Positions 1 through 8,376 of a DNA stretch of 24,677 nucleotides are shown in pieces. The stretch is from the IMG/VR virus record IMGVR_UViG_3300030108_000545, positions 1 to 24,677 of that record. One strand, given 5' to 3'. Below the pieces are notes generated by a model. The model searched no databases. It saw only the letters and a list, made by a program, of their open reading frames with translations, and was not told the DNA's origin. Both the position numbers and the translations under genes were made by a program. Origin of the DNA: a virus. Each line of letters opens with the position of its first letter. The first letter of the stretch is position 1.

Positions 1-707
1 AAATCTCTTGCTCCTGATCCCCCTTTAATGTCTTTAGCACCTTTACCTGCTAATCTTAAATTTTCCTCCATTATCATTTTAAAAGCATCTTCTTCTATTT
101 GTTCTTTATTTTCTGGAGTTGGTGGAGTTCCTTGCAAACGTGCTGCTTCTTTTGCTCTAAAATCCTCTTTTTCTTTTCCGAACAATTGTTCTTCTGCTTG
201 TGCAGATTGTTGAGCTTCTTTTAACAAAGATTCTTCTGCTGATGCTTTTTCTTCAGCAACTGTTTGTGGTCTACCTTCTGGAGGCACTCTAGGAGAAGCT
301 GAACTAAGCAAACTATCAATCTCACTTAGTTTTTTACCTAAATCAGATGTAGGTTCTGGTGGCTCAAAAGATTTCATTCTATTAGGATCAACTAACATAC
401 TTTCAATTAAATCTCTTTCAGGTGTATTTAATATTCTTTCAATGTTTCTTTGAGCTAAAGTTTTAGGATCTAAAATCGATTTAAAACCTTCTGCACTTTT
501 TTTGTAAGAATCTTGAGCTAATCCTCTATAGAATTGAGCTATATCATCAGGTAATCCAAGTAGTTCTGAACCCATACCTGTTATATCTGATGCACCACCA
601 TAAATACCAGAAGTTATTCCTGTTGTAAGATCTTCAAGTTGTCCAATACCCGTACTTAGTAAATCACGTATGTTTGGTAGTCCGTAAGTGCTTTGATTTT
701 CAGCCAT
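1..707 (-). CDS. Putative internal virion / ejection protein, C-terminus cut by window edge
   Basis: The minus-strand frame is open from an ATG at 707 to base 1 with no stop, giving at least 235 residues that begin MAENQSTYGLPNIRDLL. The start lies 9 nt after the stop of the upstream gene, in the same tight operon. The N-terminal third is Gly/Leu-rich (LLSTGIGQLEDLTTGITSGI), like the amphipathic starts of proteins ejected with phage DNA. From about residue 140 it is highly charged and rich in Glu, Ala and Lys (AEEKASAEESLLKEAQQSAQ), probably a long coiled coil. I recognise no enzymatic motif. The place at the end of the structural block, after two Gly-rich virion-like genes, suggests an internal virion or tape-measure-like role. 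That role is inference, and the coding call is secure. Confidence 0.7.
   Translation of the reverse strand, partial: MAENQSTYGLPNIRDLLSTGIGQLEDLTTGITSGIYGGASDITGMGSELLGLPDDIAQFYRGLAQDSYKKSAEGFKSILDPKTLAQRNIERILNTPERDLIESMLVDPNRMKSFEPPEPTSDLGKKLSEIDSLLSSASPRVPPEGRPQTVAEEKASAEESLLKEAQQSAQAEEQLFGKEKEDFRAKEAARLQGTPPTPENKEQIEEDAFKMIMEENLRLAGKGAKDIKGGSGARD
179..192. repeat. Copy 1 of the GAACAATTGTTC palindrome (inside a gene)
   Basis: The plus strand reads CCGAACAATTGTTC across 178-191, with the perfect 12-base palindrome GAACAATTGTTC at 180-191. It lies inside the partial gene 1-707, where the minus strand encodes E-Q-L-F-G. The same 14-base word recurs at 2879-2892 (plus) and 21052-21065 (minus), in different reading contexts. 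Confidence 0.6.
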
Positions 708-716
708 ATTTAAACC

Positions 717-1853
717 TTATTGTACTTGTCCATAACCACCAAGAGCTAGGGAAGTTCCTACTCCTTGTAAGAATGGATTAGGACTTTGTTGATAACCTTG
801 TGTGTATGTATTTATATTACCTGCTGATGGACTTCCTTTTACAAATTGCTGTCCTATAGATAAAGGCATTAAAGCACTCTTGAGTGGGTTCATTTGATTG
901 GCTCTATCAGCATCTAATATAGCTTGATTATAACCTTGTCTACTTGTGCCCGCAGAGTACATAGCATTCATATCAGCAGCTGTTAGTCCACCATATCCTC
1001 TACCTAATCCACCCATCATACCACCTAGACCACCAAAGTTTGATCCAATACCACTAGCAACACCACCAAGTCCACCTACGCCTGTAGCTATGCCACCAAG
1101 ACCCTGACCTAATCCACCAGCTAATCTTCCACCTTCTAAGTTTCTTCTTTTACCTTCTTCAAAAGCCTTCATAGAAGATCCTAATGCACTTTGATAACCT
1201 TGAGACAACATCTTATTTAAAACGTCACCTCTTCTTTCAGCTTGTCTATCTTGTAATTCACCTTGATTTAATCTAGATCGACTACCACCAAAAGCTCCAG
1301 ATGCAATAGCACCTGCTTGTGCTTTATTTTGTTCTTGTAAATCCCGTTCATCTAATCTTTCCATAGCAGCATCTATAACTTTTTCTTGATAAGGATTCAT
1401 AAACGCATCTACTTGAGAAGATGGATCAAAAGACCCTACGCCTTGTTGTAAAAATTGTGCTCCCTGATCAAAATAATCACCAGTTTGATCATATATATCT
1501 TGAGCTGCCCCTAAATATCCTAATCCACTTTTTAAAGATTCAGCACCCGCTTTACCATATTGACCACCTGCTTCAAAGAAAGGTTTAAACCTATCCATAT
1601 ACTCTTGAGAACCAAGGGTATCAAACACTTTTTGTTGCAAAGGATCAATGCCTGCAATTTTTTGATCTGGTACCTTAAATAAATATTTATCACTTGTAGG
1701 ATCGGCATATTCACCAGAAAGTAACCCTGCAGTACCAAATCCAGTAAAATTACCATCTTCATCATATTGAGAGTCAAATAAAGAGTCCAAGACTCCTTTT
1801 TCCATATCCTCTATATAAGGTGCTTTTCTTTGTATTGTTTCTACTGTTGACAT
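717..1853 (-). CDS. Gly-rich putative ejection / internal virion protein (378 aa)
   Basis: The 378-residue protein has an acidic N-terminal half. The middle (residues about 165-230) is built like many phage ejection proteins, with AGAIASGAFGGSRSRLNQGE followed by a helical stretch ending LSQGYQSALG. A long Gly-rich tail (GLGQGLGGIATGVGGLGG and similar, residues about 245-295) follows. It has no signal peptide or catalytic motif. The ATG at 1853 overlaps the upstream stop as TAATG, so translation is probably coupled. In podoviruses, proteins with such 'AFGGSRS...GYQ.A' segments are often annotated as internal virion or DNA-injection proteins. I base the call on that resemblance and on position; a homologue search could overturn the function but not the gene. 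Confidence 0.65.
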   Translation of the reverse strand: MSTVETIQRKAPYIEDMEKGVLDSLFDSQYDEDGNFTGFGTAGLLSGEYADPTSDKYLFKVPDQKIAGIDPLQQKVFDTLGSQEYMDRFKPFFEAGGQYGKAGAESLKSGLGYLGAAQDIYDQTGDYFDQGAQFLQQGVGSFDPSSQVDAFMNPYQEKVIDAAMERLDERDLQEQNKAQAGAIASGAFGGSRSRLNQGELQDRQAERRGDVLNKMLSQGYQSALGSSMKAFEEGKRRNLEGGRLAGGLGQGLGGIATGVGGLGGVASGIGSNFGGLGGMMGGLGRGYGGLTAADMNAMYSAGTSRQGYNQAILDADRANQMNPLKSALMPLSIGQQFVKGSPSAGNINTYTQGYQQSPNPFLQGVGTSLALGGYGQVQ

Positions 1854-2818
1854 TATGCCATCCTCTCAAGATTACCCATCATATCGTAGGCACGTTGTAT
1901 ACCTACATTTTGATTGCCACCACCTAGACCTTTTACTGCATCTTTCGTTAATACAAACTCACCTGCTGTTAACATAGCGGGGACATCATCAACTTGACCA
2001 CCACCTTCATAAGGCATAATGGCACCATCTCTTCTTGGGAAGATTGTTCCACCTCTGTTAACTTCTAATGGTTTTAATGCAGATACACTATAATCTACTA
2101 GTGGTCTAGATTTAAAATCTTTTGCAGATCCAAATTTTCTAGGGTCAATTTTTAAATCTTCATCTTCATCACTACCAGACAATAATTGAGCCAGTAAACC
2201 CATAGAAACAGCATCACCAGCCTTTGTATTCAAAAGTTGACCAATTTTACTATCCAAAGGCAATCCAACAATATTTGCTAATTGAGCCATTGGATAAACT
2301 TCAGCAACTTTATTAATACCTCCTTTTTCAGCAACATCCTTTAAAGCTTTTCCGGGTTTCTTAAAAAGATTTACAAGATTACTACCTTTCCCACTATCAG
2401 GAAAAAAAGCTCCACCTAATCCACCAGTTAAAGCTCCCTGAATTGGACTTCCTCCACTTAATCCACTGGTCAAAGCACCAGTTAAAGCACTACCTACAAC
2501 ATTAGCAGCTGTTCCAGTTAAACCTAAAGCACCTCCTATCGCAGGACCAATACCCGGAAAAAGAAGTGTAACTAAACCAGGTATTAATTTTTTTAAATCA
2601 AAAAATTCTGGTTTTCCTGTCATAGGATTAATACTGTTTCTTGGATCACCAACAGTATATCTTCTAGGGTCATTACCCCCTATAGCAATGGCTTTTTGTA
2701 TTCCTACCTTTAATGAAGGATTATCATCAAGAACACTTCTAGGTACAACCATCTCACCTGTTTGTACGTGAGCTATGTTGTTATCGCCAAATCTACCCAT
2801 TTCAGCCATGTTCATCAT
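1853..2818 (-). CDS. Structural protein with duplicated 'TGE-V' end motifs, tape-measure / internal virion-like (321 aa)
   Basis: The 321-residue protein starts at an ATG (2818) with GAGGAA about 8 nt upstream; a second ATG follows at 2815. The N-terminus carries HVQTGEMVVPRSVLDDNPSL followed by KVGIQKAI, and the C-terminus carries MLTAGEFVLTKDAVKGLGGG followed by NQNVGIQRAY. The two read as diverged copies of one motif. The C-terminal version (DDVPAMLTxGEFV) is widespread near the ends of phage tape-measure and internal virion proteins. Between them lies a Gly/Ala/Leu-rich hydrophobic stretch (residues about 80-145, LVTLLFPGIGPAIGGALGLT onward) that could insert in membranes. Next to two ejection-type genes, an internal virion role is plausible. 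It is not proven. Confidence 0.6.
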   Translation of the reverse strand: MMNMAEMGRFGDNNIAHVQTGEMVVPRSVLDDNPSLKVGIQKAIAIGGNDPRRYTVGDPRNSINPMTGKPEFFDLKKLIPGLVTLLFPGIGPAIGGALGLTGTAANVVGSALTGALTSGLSGGSPIQGALTGGLGGAFFPDSGKGSNLVNLFKKPGKALKDVAEKGGINKVAEVYPMAQLANIVGLPLDSKIGQLLNTKAGDAVSMGLLAQLLSGSDEDEDLKIDPRKFGSAKDFKSRPLVDYSVSALKPLEVNRGGTIFPRRDGAIMPYEGGGQVDDVPAMLTAGEFVLTKDAVKGLGGGNQNVGIQRAYDMMGNLERMA

Positions 2819-2904
2819 ATTTGTTCCTCAATATACTCTAACATATAAATATATCAGATAAAAATTTATTTTACTAGTCCGAACAATTGTTCGTATTAAT
2901 TTAT
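2819..2904 (-). promoter_or_regulatory. 86-nt AT-rich intergenic gap with a perfect 14-base palindrome
   Basis: This is one of only two gaps of real size in the window. It contains CGAACAATTGTTCG at 2880-2893, a perfect palindrome, then on the minus strand a very AT-rich run with TATATT- and TATATG-like words and a GAGGAA ribosome-binding site for the gene at 2818. I cannot place a convincing -35/-10 pair. The palindrome could form a 5-bp hairpin with an AATT loop, but no U-run follows on either strand, so it is not a normal intrinsic terminator. An operator or protein-binding site is possible. Confidence 0.4.
2880..2893. repeat. Copy 2 of the palindrome, CGAACAATTGTTCG
   Basis: This is the longest and only intergenic copy, 14 of 14 bases self-complementary. 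With one flanking base it shares CCGAACAATTGTTC with the copies near 178 and 21065, and it shares CGAACAATTGT with 14743-14753. Confidence 0.7.
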
Positions 2905-3201
2905 TTATGTAATCGTTACAGTTACAGTTCCTACAGCAGTTGTTCCTACATTTGTTGCTACATGAGGAGTGTTCAATTCAACTATCTTAACAAACCCACC
3001 ATGATTAAATAAACCACCAACTTCTAACCCTTGATCATTTTTTTGTAAATTAGTCATTACAAAAGTAGATGCCCTACCCTCTCCCGGATTTTGTATTTGA
3101 TCTAAATAAACAGCAAAATTACGAACTAAGGTTGCAAAATACTGTTGTTCATACTGATTTGGTGGTATGGGAAAAAATGGTAATACTAAGTTTCTAGACA
3201 T
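2905..3201 (-). CDS. Conserved small phage protein of unknown function (98 aa)
   Basis: The ATG at 3201 overlaps the stop of the large hub-like gene as TAATG, which points to coupled translation. The 98-residue product begins MSRNLVLPFFPIPPNQYEQQ and has a Pro-rich start, a helical segment (YFATLVRNFAVYLDQIQNPG) and a C-terminal beta-like Val/Thr run (GTTAVGTVTVTIT). I have the impression of similar proteins immediately after the gp10-like gene in marine phages, but I know of no function. The C-terminal strand pattern and position suggest a small virion protein attached to the tail hub. That is inference. Confidence 0.6.
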   Translation of the reverse strand: MSRNLVLPFFPIPPNQYEQQYFATLVRNFAVYLDQIQNPGEGRASTFVMTNLQKNDQGLEVGGLFNHGGFVKIVELNTPHVATNVGTTAVGTVTVTIT

Positions 3202-5111
3202 TATCTTCTTCCATCTGGTCTAATATCTACTCTTGGAGATCCTAAACGCCAAGTAACTCCAACTGTAGATGATTCTACTCTTAAAGCAAAACTTCTCCCT
3301 CTAAGTCTTACTCTAGCATCTTCTGTAAATTGTTCTACAGGAACAGTAGCTGATTTAACTACAGAAGATGACTCTGTATTTAAATAGTTACCTCCCGGTG
3401 CATTTCTAGTTTTTAATGTTAAAGTAGCAGTAGAATTGTCAATAGAATCTCTAAATGTTAAATCAGGTATTATTCTTGTAATAAAGCTAAATTGATTTCC
3501 ATCACCTATGTCCATTTGACTTGATTCAATATGTGCATTGATTGCAGTAACTGGACTTGTACTTCCATCATCATTACCAATCTCGTGATTATAAAGGTAG
3601 CCATCTGTGCTTGCAGCGATTGGGTACTCCCCAACACCACGATCCATCCAAGCTGTTCTGGCTAAAGAACCTACATACCATATTCTTTGTTCATAATTAT
3701 AAATTACATATCTATCTATTTCATTTGAGCTAGAAGAGGGGTAAAACCACCAAACTTCTGAATACCCACCATTAGATGATGCAAACACTTTTTGAGCTTG
3801 ACCTTTGTTAAAATCACTAAATACAAAATCTTTTACAGAACAAGGTATTTTTTGCACAGAACCAGAAAAGATATAAAACTCATTAATACCCATCCAAAAT
3901 ACAGTATCTTCAATAGCAATAGTAGACATTGGACTACGTATAGATATATTTTCTGAAATCAAATTAATACTGAATGTAAAAGGCGGCCCGATAAATTGCA
4001 TGGTATATATAGAAACGTCTGTAAAAACTAGTATTTGTTGTCTTGTTTCTACAGCACAAACAATTTCTGAACCAGAACCAAGCCTTAATTCACCTGCAGT
4101 ATTTGTAATTAATGATTCCCAATCAGTTAAGGATTCTTGACTAGAAAACCTTATAACCAAAGGATCTTGTGTTCCAATATTATCTTCTGGGTCACAACCA
4201 AAAGCTATAATATGACGATCTCTATCAGATACTAATACTTGTGTTGCTATTGTGGGTGCCTTAGAAGAACCAGCTAAACTGTCTAATTTAACTGCCCTTG
4301 AAGTTAAGCCACTCGTTCTATCCCAATAATAAATACCATCATTTCTAACATTAATTAATAAATCTTCTCCAAAATTATCATGTGTCCATAATCTTAACAC
4401 ACCCTCAATAGTTAAACTAGCTCCACTACCCCAAGATAATCTACCCCAAGTACCAGCTCCCCAACCATTTCCTCCAACTCCAGTATCAAGACCACCACTG
4501 ATTTGATAAGCTCCTACAGTAGAACCTCCCCCATTACCTGTGTCAGAAGAATTAGCGTTAACTTGTGTAGGTGTGTAAGTTCCATCAACTGTTATTTGAG
4601 ACAATGTTGCAACTTCTCTAGCCAAAATGGTATAATTGCTCGTATCTACAACGCTTGCGATTTCATACTCTTGATTTAAAATTGCAGCTGTAATATTACC
4701 ACCTAATGAAACAGCACCACTAAAAGTAACAAAATCTCCAACAAAAGCTCCATGATTAGCTTCTGTAACAGTTATAGTAGAGGATCCATTAGTGGCTGAA
4801 AATGTAACGTCACCTGCAGAAGTTGTTAACCTTATAGGGGTAATATCAGAATAAGCTTCGCCTTGCTCAATATAATATTTTCTATGAGTTCCAATACCGA
4901 TAAATTGGTCTAATGCTAAAGTTTGCCAAGCATGTAAAGCTCTAGCCGATCCTAAAAAAGAATTGCCACCTTTTTTTATCCAACCACCTATTTTTTCTGG
5001 ATAACCTGTTCTAAATCTTACTTTATCACAATCAAACCAACCTCCTTCATTAGAATAAGAAGTAGCTTCTTTGTTAATGCCCGGTCTAAATTGTAATTTT
5101 GTTAATGGCAT
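3201..5111 (-). CDS. Tail hub / DNA-stabilisation protein, P22 gp10-like (636 aa)
   Basis: This is the largest protein of the window. An ATG at 5111 overlaps the upstream stop as TGATG; a TTG one codon earlier is less likely. It opens PLTKLQFRPGINKEATSYSN followed by EGGWFDCDKVRFRTGYPEKI, an opening I associate with marine-phage proteins annotated as packaged-DNA stabilisation protein. The body is rich in beta strands with repeated Trp/Gly turns (WGAGTWGRLSWGSG, residues about 218-232), consistent with the beta-propeller hub of P22 gp10 or T7 gp12. An inserted Ser/Thr-rich beta domain lies around residues 100-200. In P22, gp10 sits between the gp4 adaptor and the needle and closes the DNA exit channel. 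A gp4-like gene occurs in the same window. Family call moderate, structural role fairly sure. Confidence 0.65.
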   Translation of the reverse strand: MPLTKLQFRPGINKEATSYSNEGGWFDCDKVRFRTGYPEKIGGWIKKGGNSFLGSARALHAWQTLALDQFIGIGTHRKYYIEQGEAYSDITPIRLTTSAGDVTFSATNGSSTITVTEANHGAFVGDFVTFSGAVSLGGNITAAILNQEYEIASVVDTSNYTILAREVATLSQITVDGTYTPTQVNANSSDTGNGGGSTVGAYQISGGLDTGVGGNGWGAGTWGRLSWGSGASLTIEGVLRLWTHDNFGEDLLINVRNDGIYYWDRTSGLTSRAVKLDSLAGSSKAPTIATQVLVSDRDRHIIAFGCDPEDNIGTQDPLVIRFSSQESLTDWESLITNTAGELRLGSGSEIVCAVETRQQILVFTDVSIYTMQFIGPPFTFSINLISENISIRSPMSTIAIEDTVFWMGINEFYIFSGSVQKIPCSVKDFVFSDFNKGQAQKVFASSNGGYSEVWWFYPSSSSNEIDRYVIYNYEQRIWYVGSLARTAWMDRGVGEYPIAASTDGYLYNHEIGNDDGSTSPVTAINAHIESSQMDIGDGNQFSFITRIIPDLTFRDSIDNSTATLTLKTRNAPGGNYLNTESSSVVKSATVPVEQFTEDARVRLRGRSFALRVESSTVGVTWRLGSPRVDIRPDGRR

Positions 5112-5953
5112 CAATGTTTCTTTCTATTTTCAAGTTTTTTTGTATTGGTTAAAGATTGTTTGTCTAATAAAGTAAAACCTCTACGATTTGCAAATATTTC
5201 TGGATCTTTTTCCCATTTATCTGCACAAGCTTCTAACCAACGCATTGTCATTTCGTGAGTAGGTGCTTTACCTTCTTTCATTAATTCATTCTCTGTATTA
5301 AGATACGCAAAAACTTCAGCCTGTGCTTGAGCACCACTAATACCTAAATCAAAGATATAAATCATATTACCTTCATCTATAATCCCACCTCTAGGTCTAG
5401 CACTAGTAAGAGCTTGTTTCATAGCTGTCATAATATGGTATCTGTTTTCTTCTCTTTCATACATTTCTTCTGTAATTTCATCTACACCTAAATGTTTTAA
5501 TAAAGAATTATATTGATTTATAAAAAAGTTTAGTTTTCTAATAGCACCTTGTACAGAATTTTGTGCATTAACTGAATGTGTTTGTATTTCTAGTATTTCT
5601 ATTTCTAGCATCTCTCTCTGCAAATCATCTTGACACTCTAACAATTCACGTTGTTTCATTTTAAGTTCAACAGATTTTTTTTGCATACGTATCTGTGCTT
5701 CTTGTAAAGCATTTTTTGTTTTATCTACTTCTGCCAAAGTATGCTTGATTGAACGTATAGGTGTTATGGCAGTAACATCTAGTGTTACACCCATAAATTG
5801 AGAATGCGATTTATAAAAGTTACTAGATGCCTGTTGCACCATAGGCATATTTTTATCTATGTTCTTTAACATAGTTTTATACTCTGGCTTTACTTCGGAT
5901 AAAGCTGTCTGTATATTTTTTATAACAAGTTCAGTTTTCAAATTATCCACCAT
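5111..5953 (-). CDS. Coiled-coil phage protein, unknown function (280 aa)
   Basis: The 280-residue protein starts at an ATG (5953) that overlaps the end of the upstream gene by 11 nt. Residues about 75-150 are a strong predicted coiled coil (KTKNALQEAQIRMQKKSVEL, then repeated Glu/Gln/Leu heptads). The C-terminal third looks globular, with an aromatic-rich helix-strand pattern (HEMTMRWLEACADKWEKDPE) and a short 'RPRGGIIDEGN' loop. No catalytic motif is seen. It lies directly before the tail-hub gene and shares a stop/start with it, so a tail-assembly or virion role is likely. It could be a tail-needle-like trimeric fibre or an assembly factor. I cannot choose. Confidence 0.6.
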   Translation of the reverse strand: MVDNLKTELVIKNIQTALSEVKPEYKTMLKNIDKNMPMVQQASSNFYKSHSQFMGVTLDVTAITPIRSIKHTLAEVDKTKNALQEAQIRMQKKSVELKMKQRELLECQDDLQREMLEIEILEIQTHSVNAQNSVQGAIRKLNFFINQYNSLLKHLGVDEITEEMYEREENRYHIMTAMKQALTSARPRGGIIDEGNMIYIFDLGISGAQAQAEVFAYLNTENELMKEGKAPTHEMTMRWLEACADKWEKDPEIFANRRGFTLLDKQSLTNTKKLENRKKH

Positions 5954-6284
5954 TTAATGCTGTTAAATCATTCCATATTATTGTAGCAGCTGTTGCAGGC
6001 ACAAAATCTTCCTCAGTGCCATCTGCTTTCATTTGCTTCCAACCATTACCATCACTTACACTTGTAAGGTAGGTTATTAAAGCATCTTTACTTGCTATCT
6101 CACCTTCAGAACCAGATATATCAGCTCCATCATCTGCAATACCAAGCATTACATGATCCCTTGGACTTGCTGTGCTATCTTTAACAGGATACATACCTCC
6201 TGTTCCTTGAGGTACACCAAATTTAAGAAAAGTTGGTATTGTACCCTCTGCTGTTAATCTATATTTTACTACTTTATAAGCCAT
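5943..6284 (-). CDS. Small conserved phage structural-type protein (113 aa)
   Basis: An ATG at 6284 with AAGGAG upstream starts a 113-residue soluble protein beginning MAYKVVKYRLTAEGTIPTFL. It is beta-rich, with a 'GVPQGTGGMYPVKD' loop and a C-terminal 'WNDLTALNGG'. There is no membrane segment or known motif. It sits between the propeller array and the coiled-coil/hub genes, which makes a virion accessory protein the natural guess. Function unknown. Confidence 0.6.
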   Translation of the reverse strand: MAYKVVKYRLTAEGTIPTFLKFGVPQGTGGMYPVKDSTASPRDHVMLGIADDGADISGSEGEIASKDALITYLTSVSDGNGWKQMKADGTEEDFVPATAATIIWNDLTALNGG

Positions 6285-6299
6285 ATTATCTCCTTAAAA

Positions 6300-7361
6300 T
6301 TAACTTATTCCACCATGTGAGCCACAAAGACCTAAAGGTCCTGCTCCTCTAGCTACCGATAAATCTCCAAAATCTGTTGCATTGCCAGTACTACCTATAG
6401 TTATGTATTCAATGACATTTAGATTACCTCCAGAATAACCACCTGCAAAAACACCTCTAGTTGAATTGCTTGTTCCTCTATGACCAGTTTTAGTTGCAGT
6501 AAGGTCACCAAAATCTGTAGCGTTACCAGTGGATGATATGGTCACATAATCTATAACATTAGAACCTGAACCTGATGCATCACCACCACTAGTTAAACCT
6601 CTGGTATTACTTGAACACCCTGCTACCAAGTATCTTGTCTGGGTATTATCACCAAAGTCAGTAGCATTACCAGTGGATGCTATAGTTACATAGTCCATAA
6701 CATTTGTATATCCAGTCGTATAACCACAACTAAATACACCTCTAGTTGGAGAAGAGAATGCTGTTTTACCAGAAGATGCTTGGGTGTTGTCCCCAAAATC
6801 TGTACCATTACCTGTACTCGCAATAGTAAAATAATCAATTGGACTTAATGCTCCACCTACACCAACACCATAAGCTCCATTAGAATATAATGCTCTAGTG
6901 CTACTACCACAAGCACCACCATATCTTGAACCTGAAATAAGGTCACCAAAGTCTTGAGCATCTCCTAGTGAGCCAATACTAACATAACTTACTTGATTAC
7001 TATTAGTTGATTCATACCATGAGCTTCCACCTATAAATAAACCTCTAGTAGTGGATGCTGTAGCACCCCCATTACTAACAGGCTGAACTAAATCACCAAA
7101 ATCTGAAGCATTACCTGTTGATGATACATCAATATAATCAATACTTCTAAGGTCATCAAAGGTTGATATTGCTCCACCACCTGCAAATAAGGCTCTATTA
7201 ACAGGAAAAGCATTACCTACTGTAGGCCAAATACTTTGTTTATTTAACATTAATTGTTCGTGTAAATTAAAAACTCCATTACCCGAAGTGTTTTCGTATT
7301 CATTAGTGGGTCTAATAGTGCTTTCTTCAAAATTAATTAAATTGCCTAAAAATTTGGTCAT
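6300..7361 (-). CDS. Kelch-like six-bladed propeller protein, paralogue 3 (353 aa)
   Basis: After about 55 unique N-terminal residues, the protein is six tandem units of about 45-50 residues. Each unit follows the plan S-x-T-R-G-[LV]-F-x-G-G, a variable loop, then [ND]-x-I-[DE]-Y-[IV]-T-I-x-S-T-G-N-A-T-D-F-G-D-L. I count six FGD signatures: NASDFGDL, DAQDFGDL, NGTDFGDN, NATDFGDN, NATDFGDL, NATDFGDL. The protein ends in a short partial strand (LCGSHGGIS), which could close a ring with the N-terminal NRALFAGGG strand. Blade size and paired-glycine pattern fit kelch-type beta-propellers. The ATG overlaps the stop of paralogue 2 as TAATG. An exposed tail or capsid adhesin is likely; no enzymatic residues were recognised. 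Confidence 0.75.
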   Translation of the reverse strand: MTKFLGNLINFEESTIRPTNEYENTSGNGVFNLHEQLMLNKQSIWPTVGNAFPVNRALFAGGGAISTFDDLRSIDYIDVSSTGNASDFGDLVQPVSNGGATASTTRGLFIGGSSWYESTNSNQVSYVSIGSLGDAQDFGDLISGSRYGGACGSSTRALYSNGAYGVGVGGALSPIDYFTIASTGNGTDFGDNTQASSGKTAFSSPTRGVFSCGYTTGYTNVMDYVTIASTGNATDFGDNTQTRYLVAGCSSNTRGLTSGGDASGSGSNVIDYVTISSTGNATDFGDLTATKTGHRGTSNSTRGVFAGGYSGGNLNVIEYITIGSTGNATDFGDLSVARGAGPLGLCGSHGGIS

Positions 7362-8356
7362 TAGGCTAATCCTCCATGAGTAGAAGATAAAGCTGCTCCA
7401 TTATAAGAACTTGAACTTAAATCTCCCCAATCAGAACCTGATCCACTTGTGCTCATTGTAAAAATATCAACAGAATTTAAGTTGGTTGTTGATGCACTTT
7501 GTGTACCATCATTTCCTACAATAGACAAACCTTTTGTTTTGTTGCCAGATTGAGCATTAAATCTTCTAGCATTTAAATCACCAAAATCTTGAGCATTGCC
7601 TGTTGAAGCTATAGTAATATATTGAACCTCTGCTATACCATCACTACCTGCTGTATTTTTACCATTACAAACATATCCGTATGTTCCAGAAGAAGTTATT
7701 CCTACACCACCATAATAAACTGCTGTATTAAGATCTCCAAAATCGGTAGCATTTCCTGTAGAGGCTATTGTAATATAATCCATAAAATTAGAAATACCAC
7801 CACTAATTTCTCCACCCATAAAAACACCTCTTGTTGTATTACAAGTGCTAAATAACGCATAACTAGATACGTTTGTGTTACCAAAATCAGCTGTGTTGCC
7901 AGTAGAGGCTATAGTAACATATTCCATAGTATCAACATAAGAACCCGGATAACCAATTTTAAAAACTGCTCTTGTAGAATTTGAAACTGCTCTACCACCA
8001 GTATCACCTGCCGATAAATTGCCAAAATCAGTGGCATTACCGGCTGATGCCATAGTAATATAATCAATAACATTAGAATATGGACTACCATCAAACCCAC
8101 CACTAAATAGACCTCTTGTAGAAGATGATGATGCACCCAAATCATATCTTGCAACAGTTAAATCACCAAAATCTGAAGATCTTCCTAGCGTGGAAATAGA
8201 TAACATATTTATTGTATTTAAATAAGAAAAAGTGTGTGTTGCAGCCTCTGCATGAAAAACTGCATCACTTGAAGAAATTGGTGCTAAAGGCCAATTATTA
8301 CCTTTAACAGCTACACCTTGTTCTGCTAAACTCCAAAATCCAGAATAATTAGGCAT
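7361..8356 (-). CDS. Kelch-like six-bladed propeller protein, paralogue 2 (331 aa)
   Basis: The N-terminal 30 or so residues are unique (MPNYSGFWSLAEQGVAVKGN). Six blade units then follow, with signatures RSSDFGDL, NATDFGNL, NTADFGNT, NATDFGDL, NAQDFGDL and GSDWGDL. The last unit is the most diverged (Trp replaces Phe). As in paralogue 3, the protein ends with an incomplete strand (SSTHGGLA) that may pair with the first blade. The ATG at 8356 follows a 20-nt gap after paralogue 1; the stop overlaps the next start. No signal peptide or transmembrane segment is seen, so it is probably a virion-mounted binding protein. The copy number of six matches both neighbours and argues for selection on a closed ring rather than random repeat drift. 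Confidence 0.75.
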   Translation of the reverse strand: MPNYSGFWSLAEQGVAVKGNNWPLAPISSSDAVFHAEAATHTFSYLNTINMLSISTLGRSSDFGDLTVARYDLGASSSSTRGLFSGGFDGSPYSNVIDYITMASAGNATDFGNLSAGDTGGRAVSNSTRAVFKIGYPGSYVDTMEYVTIASTGNTADFGNTNVSSYALFSTCNTTRGVFMGGEISGGISNFMDYITIASTGNATDFGDLNTAVYYGGVGITSSGTYGYVCNGKNTAGSDGIAEVQYITIASTGNAQDFGDLNARRFNAQSGNKTKGLSIVGNDGTQSASTTNLNSVDIFTMSTSGSGSDWGDLSSSSYNGAALSSTHGGLA

Positions 8357-8376
8357 TGTAATATTTTTCCTTTAAA

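Noticed and set aside
2880-2893. Palindrome as an intrinsic terminator
   Set aside because: The stem is only five pairs with an AATT loop, and no run of Ts follows on either strand.
7622-7855. Plus-strand open frames across the window, including this 77-codon one
   Set aside because: They lie inside minus-strand genes with clear protein patterns, have Ser/Thr/Cys/Ile-rich compositions typical of antisense reading of those genes, and lack supporting ribosome-binding sites or neighbours.
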